The translations under genes were made by a program, and so were the position numbers. Shown here one piece after another: positions 9,183 through 16,892 of a stretch of DNA of 46,385 nt (within the stretch, counting starts at the first letter, position 1; each line of letters opens with the position of its first letter). The stretch lies in contig NZ_JALVUC010000019.1 of assembly GCF_027023865.1 (NCBI RefSeq), positions 1-46,385 of the forward strand. The letters run 5' to 3'. The notes under the pieces are model-generated. The model was given only the letters and a program-made list of their open reading frames with translations, was not told the origin of the DNA and did no database searches. The DNA comes from Thermococcus sp. GTDB taxonomy: Archaea; Methanobacteriota_B; Thermococci; Thermococcales; Thermococcaceae.

Positions 9183-9844
9183 TGCTGAGGGGGAAGGAGA
9201 TCAGCGTTATCATTCCTGCTTATAACGAGGAGAAACTCCTCCCTGGGGTGCTGGAGAAGATCCCGAATTTCGTTGATGAAGTGATAGTGGTCGATGACGG
9301 CTCCTCGGACGGGACTTATCCCTTAGCACTCTCCTTTTCCAAAAAAGACTCAAAGGTTAAGGCCTTCAGGCTTGAAAGGAACTGCGGCAAGGGCTGTGCA
9401 ATGCGGGAAGGCATCAAATACGCCAGTGGGGACGTCGTTGTCTTCATGGACGCCGACGGTCAGCACAGGCCGGAGGATGTAATCAAGCTCGTCGAACCCG
9501 TCATAGATGGAAAGGCCGATGTGGTGATAGGGGCGCGGAAGGGAGACTTAAAATCCCGCCCACCCCACAGGAGGCTGACTATCATCACGACGAAGCTCAT
9601 ATGATTCAAGTTGAGGAGGTACGTTTATGACACACAGAGCGGCTTTCGGGCGTTCAGGCGGGAGTTCCTGCCGGGGATAGAAAGCGACCGCTATGAGGTC
9701 GAGACGGAGATGCTCTTCAAATCCGCCAAAATGGGAGCGCGGATAGAAGAAGTGCCCGTTGAACTCATATACGATCCCAACCGAGAAGGGCGTTTTGGAA
9801 TTGGAGATATCCTCAGGTTTCTCCATGCGTACGTTAGATTTTGA
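9182..9844 (+). pseudogene. GT2 dolichyl-phosphate-mannose-synthase-like glycosyltransferase, interrupted by an in-frame TGA
   Basis: The start (ISVIIPAYNEEKLLPGVLEKI, then VVDDGSSDGT and VFMDADGQHRPED) is a GT-A fold sugar transferase with the DDGS and DAD nucleotide-sugar and metal motifs. An in-frame TGA at 9602-9604 stops it after TTKLI. The same frame then continues with the family's conserved DTQSGFRAFRREFL and a C-terminal tail ending LRFLHAYVRF. No frameshift is needed, so one base change explains the break. The full protein would be about 220 residues. It starts within the panB stop codon and has GGAGG in front. The N-terminal 140 residues might be made but lack the DTQSGF segment. 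Confidence 0.82.
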
Positions 9845-10064
9845 TTTTCTCATAACCCCTAATGATAGCCACTACATGAGGGATATCATACCGTTGGTTG
9901 AGACAGACGTTATTCAGCTGGTATACCCATCCTTTAGTATATTATCCAACGCCCATCACCATAGTTAAACACACAACGATCCGCTGATATATGTTGTGGA
10001 TAATCCACCAATCCTCCGGATTTTTGGTAAAGTTTATATAACAGAACTGGGAACTTATTAATGG
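9845..10064. other. Intergenic stretch, AT-rich, no gene seen
   Basis: About 220 bp between the glycosyltransferase remnant and the next ORF. It is AT-rich with no long frame or RNA gene that I can recognise. A TATA element, TTTATATAA, lies at 10033-10041 and would start transcription at about 10060-10065. Confidence 0.5.
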
Positions 10065-10466
10065 GTGTCCAGAATACTAGTGGCGACATTGAACTCCCGG
10101 CATCAGAGAAGGCTTTGGACTGCAACGTTTGCAATGGCAATCTCAGTGGTTCTGCTGGCCGGGGCCTACATTGGAGCATACGTGACGGGAAGCGCTAGAA
10201 CGTTAAATCAGACCTTTACGGCCCACAGGGGGGTTCTACACATCTACAGTGTTGAGATGCTGAAGAATGGACATAACAGCATGTGCTTTTTTCATGGCGA
10301 ATGGAGTGACCGAAGTGGAGAAGGTCTGATGCCTTTCAAAAACGGCCTTATGTACCCCATAATCATCCCGGAACATGATATTTGGGTGAAAATGGGGTTA
10401 AAACAGGGCTTTTTACCCCCGGTGAAACCCGCCAAGCGGTTTAATGGTTCAAAGTTTGCCTCATAG
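10065..10466 (+). CDS. Hypothetical membrane-anchored protein, 133 aa
   Basis: It opens with GTG at 10065, about 25-30 bp after a good TATA box, which suggests a leaderless message. The N terminus is basic (SRHQRRLW) followed by one hydrophobic helix (FAMAISVVLLAGAYIGAYVTG), so it is an anchored or secreted protein with its remaining part outside the cell. The C-terminal half is of mixed composition and resembles no family I know; a frameshift near residue 65 is possible. An alternative ATG at 10061 in another frame gives only 44 codons. Low confidence that the full length is real. Confidence 0.4.
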   Translation: MSRILVATLNSRHQRRLWTATFAMAISVVLLAGAYIGAYVTGSARTLNQTFTAHRGVLHIYSVEMLKNGHNSMCFFHGEWSDRSGEGLMPFKNGLMYPIIIPEHDIWVKMGLKQGFLPPVKPAKRFNGSKFAS

Positions 10467-10527
10467 AAGATGTCATTTTGGCGGGGCTCTCTTCTAAAGT
10501 GGTCCTTTTAGAAGCGGAGGATGGTTG

Positions 10528-10604
10528 TGGAGCCGGGACCGGGATTTGAACCCGGGACCTGCGGATTACGAGTCCGCCGCCCTACCGAGCTAGGCTACCC
10601 CGGC
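10528..10604 (-). tRNA. tRNA-Thr (anticodon CGU), CCA encoded
   Basis: On the minus strand the acceptor GCCGGGG pairs with TCCCGGC. The anticodon arm is GCGGA-CTCGTAA-TCCGC with anticodon CGT, and the T-arm carries GGTTCAAAT. The discriminator base is U, as in archaeal tRNA-Thr, and the 3' CCA is encoded. There is no intron. G15 is present, the position changed to archaeosine by TgtA, whose gene is at 29.7 kb. Confidence 0.97.
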
Positions 10605-10628
10605 ACCGTTTTTAAACTCCCTGCCGGG

Positions 10629-10637
10629 TTTATAAGT
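10629..10637 (-). promoter_or_regulatory. TATA box of tRNA-Thr
   Basis: The minus strand reads ACTTATAAA with a purine-rich stretch before it, 25-33 bp upstream of the mature tRNA 5' end, the standard archaeal spacing. Confidence 0.7.
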
Positions 10638-10716
10638 TTTTCTCAGATGCCCAGTTCTCATGGGGCAGTTGTTTAATCCTTAAAAACCCATTGCCCAACT
10701 ACAACCCGGTGAGAAC

Positions 10717-11163
10717 ATGGAGATACCAAACTATGGGAAAGTTGAGTTTAAAGCGGTTCTCTTCGACCTGAACGGGACACTGGGCGAACACGGAAGGGTA
10801 AGCGAGGAAGTGAAACGTCTCCTCAAGGAACTCGCCGAACGGTACACGATAGTAGTTCTGAGTGCAGACACCTTTGGGACCCTTGAAGAGGAGTTCAAAG
10901 GGCTTCCCGTCAGGGTTGAGAGGGTCTCAAGCGGGGCCGATAAGGCCGAGATAGCGAAGGGGTACGTTCCCTACGCGGCCGTGGGGAACGGCAACAACGA
11001 CGTGGCGATGCTCGAGGGGGCAGAACTGGCCTTCTGCGTGGTTGGATCCGAGGGGGCGTCAGTTGACACCCTTCTTGCCAGTGACATAGTGGTGAGAGAC
11101 GTTAGGGATGCGATAGCGATGCTCCTGGACGAGAAGAGGCTCATCGCGACGCTGAGGGGATGA
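10717..11163 (+). CDS. HAD-family hydrolase, soluble P-type-ATPase-like phosphatase
   Basis: 148 residues. HAD motif I is FDLNGTLG, with Asp then Asn-Gly-Thr; motif II is VLSADT; motif IV is GNGNNDVAML. There is no membrane part and no cap domain, matching the small soluble relatives of P-type ATPase catalytic domains (COG4087). Second Asp of motif I (DxD) is replaced by Asn, as is common in this subgroup, so phosphatase activity may be weak. GGTGAGAAC precedes the ATG. The next gene starts 4 bp after its stop. Confidence 0.82.
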   Translation: MEIPNYGKVEFKAVLFDLNGTLGEHGRVSEEVKRLLKELAERYTIVVLSADTFGTLEEEFKGLPVRVERVSSGADKAEIAKGYVPYAAVGNGNNDVAMLEGAELAFCVVGSEGASVDTLLASDIVVRDVRDAIAMLLDEKRLIATLRG

Positions 11164-11167
11164 AGGA

Positions 11168-11785
11168 GTGGATTACAGAACGTTGAAGGATACTGGAACG
11201 GCCAGACTTGTCGTGAAAAAGTCGGTCTTCATAGGCTACGCCTCACCGGCCAGCACGGAGGGGAAAGCAAAGCTCTTCATAGAGAAGATAAAAGCACACC
11301 ACAGCGACGCCAACCACAACGCCTACGCTTACATCATCAACGACGGAAGGAACTTCGCCGTTCGCTACGATGACGACGGTGAGCCAAAAGGCTCGGCAGG
11401 GAAGCCGGTCCTCAAGGTCATCCAGAATAGAGGGTTAAGCAACGTTGTGGTCGTTGTTACACGCTACTTCGGCGGGATAAAGCTCGGCTACGGCGGCCTT
11501 GCCAAGGCCTATGGAGACGCGGCAAGCCTAGCCATCGAGAACGCAGGAGTCGTTGAGGTTTACGAAACAGAGCGCTTTGAGGTTGCCTTTCCCTACAGCC
11601 TCTTTCACGCGGTTAAAGAAACCGTTGAAAATGCCGGTGGAAAGGTTCTCAGAGAGGAATACAACCAGCTGGTAAAGTTCACGGTCGAGGTCAGGAAGGA
11701 TGAAGCTGAAAAGCTGATGGCACTTTTGACCGAGAAAACGAGGGGAAGGGCGAGGCTAAAGCCCCTGTTTATGCAGGAAGTTTGA
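11168..11785 (+). CDS. YigZ/IMPACT family protein
   Basis: 205 residues, starting with GTG. The N-terminal IMPACT domain has its signature segments: HSDANHNAYAYII, DDDGEPKGSAGKPVL and TRYFGGIKLGYGGL. The C-terminal ferredoxin-like domain (about 135-205) is typical of bacterial YigZ. The biochemical role is unsettled; eukaryotic IMPACT regulates translation through GCN1. It is immediately downstream of the HAD gene and probably co-transcribed. Confidence 0.88.
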   Translation: MDYRTLKDTGTARLVVKKSVFIGYASPASTEGKAKLFIEKIKAHHSDANHNAYAYIINDGRNFAVRYDDDGEPKGSAGKPVLKVIQNRGLSNVVVVVTRYFGGIKLGYGGLAKAYGDAASLAIENAGVVEVYETERFEVAFPYSLFHAVKETVENAGGKVLREEYNQLVKFTVEVRKDEAEKLMALLTEKTRGRARLKPLFMQEV

Positions 11786-11801
11786 GAGTGGCTTTTATCT
11801 T

Positions 11802-11848
11802 TTACACCCCGTGTAATTTACATGGGGTGTAACTTACATGGTATGTAA
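11802..11848 (+). promoter_or_regulatory. Array of three 15 bp palindromic operators overlapping an ATPase start
   Basis: Three units fit TTACA-N5-TGTAA at a 16 bp period: TTACACCCCGTGTAA (11802-11816), TTACATGGGGTGTAA (11818-11832) and TTACATGGTATGTAA (11834-11848). The last contains the ATG of the decayed ATPase gene. A TATA-like GCTTTTATCTT lies just upstream at 11791-11801. A repressor bound here would block TATA access, the transcription start and the start codon. I infer autoregulation by the ATPase's own winged-helix domain. Confidence 0.65.
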
Positions 11849-12962
11849 AAAGTTCTTCACGACCAAGCCACCATAGAAAGGGGATGTCTCTGGGGAACGG
11901 AGCATGGGAAGGCCGTTGATTCCCTTTTAGATGCCAGTTCACAGGGGGAACGCATCCCTCCTTCTCGGGCCAAGGCGCGTCGGAAAAACGAGCGTGGCCA
12001 GTGTAATGGCTGAGAAGCTCCAAAAGCAGAGGAGACACCACTACGTCTATTTCAACTTCTCCCGCTTTTCTTGGCGCCAAAGCCATCTCAATAGCAGATA
12101 TAGAACCGAAGAGAACGTCTCTGAAGCTTATAATCACCAGCAAAAGCTACACACTGTCCCTGAAGGGGCTGAGCGTCGAGGTCAGGAAGACCAGCATCGA
12201 GGAGTTCTCCTCGGACTTTTCAGCCCTTGTGAGGGTTCTCTCTCAAAACGCGAAGCTCGGCGTTCTGATATTCGACGAGGCTCATGTGCTGGCGAGGCTG
12301 AAGAACTTCGACTTCCGCGGCCTGCTCCAGGAGATAACCGACAGCTATCCAAACATCTCTCCCTCGTCTTCACCGGATCAATGCCCGGAATGCTGATGAA
12401 CTACCTCAACCCCAATTCGAAGAAGCCGAACTTCATGCGCTCTGCTGAGATCCCCACGCTCCGACGCTGGACCCCGGAGGAGGGCTTGGAATAAGGAGGG
12501 CTTTGAAAGCTATGGACTCATTATAAGGGATGAACTGGAGCTTTTAAGGGCGGTGAAAGAGCTTGGAGGGGTTCCCGGCTTCATAGCGTACTACGGCTTA
12601 ACCGCCGTGAACCTAGTCCGCGGGGGGAAGAGAGTGGAAGAAGCCCTCCCGCTTGCCCTTGAGGAGAGCAGGAAATATGCACTGGATGAGTGGAAGAAGG
12701 ACATAAAGGCTTTCCTTAACGTTTACAGCAGTCCAATCTACGTGGCCGTCCTCAAGGTGCTGGCAAATGCATATCCCAGCGCGCTTAGAGGGGCTGAGGT
12801 TTACAGGCAACTGGAGTCACTTGGGACTGCACCAACGAGGTTCAACATGTCTATAAATATATCGAGACCCTCGAGAGGGCAGGCTTTATACGCTCCTCTG
12901 AAAGAAAGTATTGGATTGAAGACCCGCTCCTCAGGAAGGCCGTGAGGAATTTCAACTCTTAA
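11838..12962 (+). pseudogene. Archaeal-type ATPase (COG1672-like), decayed
   Basis: The reading begins MVCKKFFTTKPP and is stopped by in-frame TAGs at 11874-11876 and 11928-11930. The same frame then gives the P-loop LLLGPRRVGKTS. After about 12070 the sense moves to another frame containing Walker B LGVLIFDEAHVL (about 12255-12290), then back for LVFTGSMPGMLMNYLNP. A C-terminal winged-helix region follows, with another shift near 12845 before YIETLERAGFIRSSERKYWIEDPLL, ending at TAA 12960-12962. Two stops and at least three frameshifts exclude function. Intact relatives are P-loop NTPases of unclear role that are expanded in Thermococcales. Confidence 0.85.
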
Positions 12963-13014
12963 TGTCATTCTACGGCACGTTAAGGAATCACCAACACAAA
13001 AGAAGCTTTATTAT

Positions 13015-13194
13015 CTAGAGGAGCATCTCGCCGTTTGCCTTCGTGTATGTCCGCTCCACCTCGCCGATGGGAAGCCTGAAACGGGCGCGGTCATCAAAGA
13101 GGGCGAGTTCAACTTTTCCGGTGCAGATCCTCTCAAGGATTCCGGCCTCGCTCTCAACAAAGGCCTCAAACCGCTTGTAAACCTTCACGGCCAT
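13015..13194 (-). CDS. Small hypothetical protein, 59 aa
   Basis: I start at the ATG at 13194 (MAVKVYKRFEAFVESEAG) because GGTGAGAAA lies directly before it; the longer frame to 13242 overlaps the upstream ORF. The protein is soluble, with alternating charged and hydrophobic strands (KVELALFDDRARFRLPIGEVERTY). No family recognised. It probably forms a two-gene unit with the small ORF upstream. Confidence 0.6.
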   Translation of the reverse strand: MAVKVYKRFEAFVESEAGILERICTGKVELALFDDRARFRLPIGEVERTYTKANGEMLL

Positions 13195-13238
13195 TTTCTC
13201 ACCTTCCGTGCTCGTCCCAAAGGGACAAAAAGAAAAAA

Positions 13239-13463
13239 TCATTCGAGCAGGGCCATTATTTCACCCTCGCCCAGGGTCTTCTCTACGAACCTCGAGAGAA
13301 CGTAGGTCACCGCGAGGAGGTTCTTTGGGGTGAGCTTGAAGATCCACATGATCGAGCCTTTGGAGATTACGGCCCTGTTGCCGTCGAAGTAAAGCTCAAG
13401 GGTCGTTTTTTCATCGGATGTTTCTAACTCGAAGATATAGTAATCCAAATCCCGTGCATACAT
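13239..13463 (-). CDS. Small hypothetical protein, 74 aa
   Basis: Start chosen at MYARDLDYYIFELETS (ATG 13463), preceded by GGTG at about 7 bases. The N-terminal half looks like a beta-sheet (YIFELETSDEKTTLELYFDGNRAVIS) and the C-terminal half is helical (KNLLAVTYVLSRFVEKTLGEGE). No family recognised. It is followed by the 59-residue ORF on the same strand and is divergent from ABCE1. Confidence 0.55.
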   Translation of the reverse strand: MYARDLDYYIFELETSDEKTTLELYFDGNRAVISKGSIMWIFKLTPKNLLAVTYVLSRFVEKTLGEGEIMALLE

Positions 13464-13595
13464 ACAAATCACCACGCAGAAGAGCCAGATTATACAAGTA
13501 ACCGTAGAACAGGTAGAAGGGCATAATCTTTATCTCCACGAATCGGCCCCGCAACCCTTTAAAACCCTCACCCTCAGCCTAACCCGGTGGTGAGG

Positions 13596-15368
13596 ATGAG
13601 CAGGATAGCGGTCATCGATTACGACAGGTGCAACCCGGATAAATGCGGGCACTTCCTCTGCGAGCGAGTCTGCCCGGTCAACCGAATGGGCGGCGAGGCG
13701 ATAATCATAGATGAGGAGAACTACCGGCCGGTTATACAGGAGGCGAGCTGTACCGGCTGCGGAATCTGCGTGCATAAATGCCCATTCGGCGCGATAACAA
13801 TAGTCAACCTCCCGGAGCAGCTGGATGAAGACTGCGTCCATCGTTATGGAATAAACTCCTTCGTCCTCTACCGCCTTCCTGTCGTCAAGGACGGCATGGT
13901 CGTCGGAATCCTCGGGCCTAACGGAACCGGTAAAACTACGGCCGTCAAAATCCTCTCGGGTCAGATTCTCCCGAACCTCTGCTCCGACAACGAGGACTGG
14001 GACGCCCTTATAAAAGCCTTCCGCGGCAATGAGCTTCAGAACTACTTCGAGAGGCTGAAGAACCGCGAGATAAAACCCGTTGTTAAACCACAGTACATCG
14101 ACCTCATTCCGAAGGCCGTTAGGGGCAAGGTTCGCGACCTCCTCAAGAAGGCCGACGAAAGTGGGAAGTTTGATGAGGTGGTCAAGGGACTTGAGCTTGA
14201 AAACATCCTCGACAGGGACATACGACAGCTCTCCGGCGGTGAACTCCAGCTCGTTGCGATAGCGGCGGCCCTCCTCAGGGATGCACATTTTTACTTCTTC
14301 GACGAGCCGTCAAGCTACCTCGACATAAGGCAGCGCCTTGAAGTCGCGAGGATCATCAGAAGCCTTGCCGACTCCGGGAAAGCTGTTCTCACGGTGGAGC
14401 ACGATTTGGCCGTCCTAGACTACCTCAGCGACGTAATACACGTCGTCTATGGTAAACCCGGCGCCTACGGTATCTTCTCCAAGCCAAAGAGCACAAGAAA
14501 CGGGATAAACGAGTTCCTAAAGGGTTACCTCAAGGATGAGAACGTCCGCTTCAGACCCTATGAGGTCAGCTTCACGAAGAAGAGCGAGAGGAAGAGCCAA
14601 GAGGGTGAGATACTCGTCCAGTATCCAAGGCTGGTGAAGGACTACAACTCATTCAGACTCGAGGCCGAAGGGGGAGAGCTTTACATCGGCGAGGTCGTTG
14701 GAATTGTCGGACCGAACGGAATAGGGAAGACCACCTTTGTCAAGATGCTCGCCGGGGTTGAGAAGCCAACTGAGGGGGAGGTCGACTGGTCGCTGATGGT
14801 CTCCTACAAACCGCAGTACATCAAAGCTGACTATGAGGGGACGGTTTACGAACTCCTCAGTAAGATTAACGGGAGCAAACTCGTGAGCAGTTTCTACAAG
14901 AGCGAACTCCTGAACCCCCTAGGAATACCAGAACTCTACGACAAGAGAATCAGCGAGTTGAGCGGAGGCGAACTCCAGCGCGTCGCGATAACCGCCTGCC
15001 TGATAAGGAACGCGGATCTCTACCTCTTGGACGAGCCTTCCGCGCATCTCGACTCAGAGCAGAGGCTGGCCGTTTCAAAGGCAATCCGCTCCCTTATGGC
15101 AAAGGACGAGAAGACGGCCCTAATAGTCGAGCACGACGTGATGATGGTGGATTACCTCAGCGATAGGCTCATCGTCTTTGAGGGTGAACCTGGGAAGCAC
15201 GGTAGGGCACTGCCCCCAATGGGAATGCGCGAGGGCATGAACCGCTTCCTTGCTTCAGTGGGTATAACCTTCCGCAGGGATCCGGACAGTGGCAGGCCCA
15301 GGGCCAACAAGGAAGGCTCGGTCAAGGACAGGGAGCAAAAGGAGAGGGGCGAGTACTACTACGCCTGA
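13596..15368 (+). CDS. Ribosome-recycling ATPase ABCE1 (Rli1)
   Basis: 590 residues, the normal archaeal length. It splits post-termination ribosomes. An N-terminal ferredoxin region carries two 4Fe-4S Cys sets (Cys12, 17, 22, 26 and 52, 55, 58, 62). Two ABC domains follow: Walker A1 GPNGTGKTT (107-115) with signature LSGGELQ and Walker B YFFDEPSSYLD; Walker A2 GPNGIGKTT with LSGGELQR and LYLLDEPSAHLD. There are no membrane segments. The ATG at 13596 follows GGTGGTGAGG; a GTG three codons earlier is inside this site. A TATA-like CTTTAAAACC lies about 30 bp upstream. Confidence 0.97.
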   Translation: MSRIAVIDYDRCNPDKCGHFLCERVCPVNRMGGEAIIIDEENYRPVIQEASCTGCGICVHKCPFGAITIVNLPEQLDEDCVHRYGINSFVLYRLPVVKDGMVVGILGPNGTGKTTAVKILSGQILPNLCSDNEDWDALIKAFRGNELQNYFERLKNREIKPVVKPQYIDLIPKAVRGKVRDLLKKADESGKFDEVVKGLELENILDRDIRQLSGGELQLVAIAAALLRDAHFYFFDEPSSYLDIRQRLEVARIIRSLADSGKAVLTVEHDLAVLDYLSDVIHVVYGKPGAYGIFSKPKSTRNGINEFLKGYLKDENVRFRPYEVSFTKKSERKSQEGEILVQYPRLVKDYNSFRLEAEGGELYIGEVVGIVGPNGIGKTTFVKMLAGVEKPTEGEVDWSLMVSYKPQYIKADYEGTVYELLSKINGSKLVSSFYKSELLNPLGIPELYDKRISELSGGELQRVAITACLIRNADLYLLDEPSAHLDSEQRLAVSKAIRSLMAKDEKTALIVEHDVMMVDYLSDRLIVFEGEPGKHGRALPPMGMREGMNRFLASVGITFRRDPDSGRPRANKEGSVKDREQKERGEYYYA

Positions 15369-15376
15369 GTTCTGAT

Positions 15377-15390
15377 CTTTTTATTTCCTG
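15377..15390 (+). terminator. T-rich terminator after ABCE1
   Basis: CTTTTTATTTCC begins 9 bp after the stop codon. Archaeal intrinsic termination needs only such T-runs. Weak but well placed. Confidence 0.4.
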
Positions 15391-15550
15391 CGCTTTTGTA
15401 GTATCCCAGACCATTATATCTCCCGTCTCAACCCAGTATAAACGTAGCTAAACGAGGGCTAACGTTTTTTAACGCAGGAAATTCCAGGAAGGACCAGTCA
15501 ATCTTCCGGCTTAACGAAAGAAAATTTAAGAACACGATTTCGTGAAAAAA

Positions 15551-15560
15551 GCTTAAATAG
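15551..15560 (+). promoter_or_regulatory. TATA box for the CWB2-like secreted protein gene
   Basis: GCTTAAATAG preceded by an A-rich BRE-like stretch, about 40 bp before the ATG, leaving a short leader with GAGGTGAAAAGCC. The rest of the 230 bp gap from 15369 shows nothing else I can assign. Confidence 0.6.
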
Positions 15561-15595
15561 GAGTTTTTGGAGATAAACAACCGAGGTGAAAAGCC

Positions 15596-16801
15596 ATGAT
15601 GTGGAAAAAAAGCGTAGCACTGCTCTTTGGTTTGATGCTGATTGCCACGGGAATGGCCTTCAGCGATGTTTCAGCGGCCAAAAGCAGTAGCGTTACGGTA
15701 ATACTCGTCAGTGACAGTGTGGCCGACAGCGCTCTCGCCAATTACATAGCAAACATGACGGGAGCCTTCGTCGTGACGACTCCCTGGGGTGTTTACAACC
15801 CAAACGTTACCGCTGAGGTCATGGCCTACGCTCCAGATAAGGTCATCATAATAGGTGGCCCAGTGGCGGTGCCCGAGCAGTACGTGTCGGACCTCCAGAG
15901 CCTTAACATAACGGTGGAGCGCTGGTGGGGTGAAAACAGATATGAAACGGATGTGGCCGTCATAGGCAACGCTACCGTTAAGCTTCACCTAAAGTTCCAA
16001 GGGAACGCGATAATCGCTCCGGGCAACGACAGCGCCGCGATAAAGAAGGCCTTCATGGAAGCCGTTAAGGCAAGGGGAGTAATAATCTACGCCAACAATA
16101 CCACAGACCCGATAAGGATACTTGGAAGGTTCGGGATCACGCCAAAGAACATAACGGTAGTTCAAACTGCAGTAATGAAGGGAGCAATGCTGAAGATAAT
16201 CCAGAAAATAAAGCGCGATGACTCGATGGTTAAAGTCACGGAGATAGGAATCAACATCACTCGGGAGATGGCTCTCAATGCGATAAATAAGACCAAAGAG
16301 CGCATAGCCTATGCAGAAAAGCTCCTCAAGAACGCAACGCTAAGCCAGCACGAAAAGCACATGGCCGAGAAGATGCTCAACATTTCCGAGGAGGAGCTTC
16401 AGCGCGCCGAAAAAGCGCTCAACGAGGGCAAGTACGGTGAGGCGTATGGACTTGCCATTGCAGCCGATGCACACGCCGACTTCGTGGTGAGGATTGCATC
16501 CGATGGATGGATGGAGAAACTCCGCGTGGACCCAGGAATGGGACTTAGAATGGGCCTGGTGCGCATTGAAGCCCAGCTTATGATCATGCAGAAGGCGGGA
16601 ATAAACGTTACCCAGCTAAAAGCCCTTACAGAGAAGCTTGACAAAGCAATAAAGGAAGGCAACTATGAACTTGCAAGAACCCTCATGAAGAAGATAAGGT
16701 TCGAGATAATGAAGCTCTACGCCACGGAGAAACTCAAGTTCCGCGATCACATTGTCTTCCCGCTTGGCAAAAAACACAGAGGAAACCCCTGGATGCCGTG
16801 A
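15596..16801 (+). CDS. Secreted protein with cell-wall-binding repeat 2-like domain
   Basis: 401 residues. A classical signal peptide (MMWKKSVALLFGLMLIATG) ends near the AFSDVSAA segment at about residue 28. Residues about 34-200 carry a CWB2-like pattern: VTVILVSDSVADSALANYIA, VIIIGGPVAVPEQYVSDL and WWGENRYETDVAV. In bacteria such modules anchor proteins to the cell surface; here the anchor would be the S-layer or glycans. Many NxT/NxS sites fit extracellular N-glycosylation. The C-terminal 200 residues are helical and rich in Lys/Glu/Ala. The function is unknown; export is well supported. Confidence 0.8.
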   Translation: MMWKKSVALLFGLMLIATGMAFSDVSAAKSSSVTVILVSDSVADSALANYIANMTGAFVVTTPWGVYNPNVTAEVMAYAPDKVIIIGGPVAVPEQYVSDLQSLNITVERWWGENRYETDVAVIGNATVKLHLKFQGNAIIAPGNDSAAIKKAFMEAVKARGVIIYANNTTDPIRILGRFGITPKNITVVQTAVMKGAMLKIIQKIKRDDSMVKVTEIGINITREMALNAINKTKERIAYAEKLLKNATLSQHEKHMAEKMLNISEEELQRAEKALNEGKYGEAYGLAIAADAHADFVVRIASDGWMEKLRVDPGMGLRMGLVRIEAQLMIMQKAGINVTQLKALTEKLDKAIKEGNYELARTLMKKIRFEIMKLYATEKLKFRDHIVFPLGKKHRGNPWMP

Positions 16802-16824
16802 GATGAGTCCTTCCCCCTCCTATC

Positions 16825-16843
16825 CTGTTTTTCCTTTTTTGTT
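16825..16843 (+). terminator. T-rich terminator after the CWB2-like gene
   Basis: TGTTTTTCCTTTTTTGTTCC, two T-runs about 25 bp after the stop codon on the coding strand. Confidence 0.55.
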
Positions 16844-16892
16844 CCTCCGGAAAGCTTCTTAAGGGACGATTCGACAATTAACCGGTGGTGAC

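Noticed and set aside
10061-10195. A 44-codon frame from ATG 10061
   Set aside because: The overlapping GTG frame is longer and contains a convincing membrane helix; the ATG frame has no recognisable features.
13530-14288. 252-codon open frame on the minus strand
   Set aside because: It is fully antisense to the well-supported ABCE1 gene, and its start lies inside that gene; the product resembles no family.
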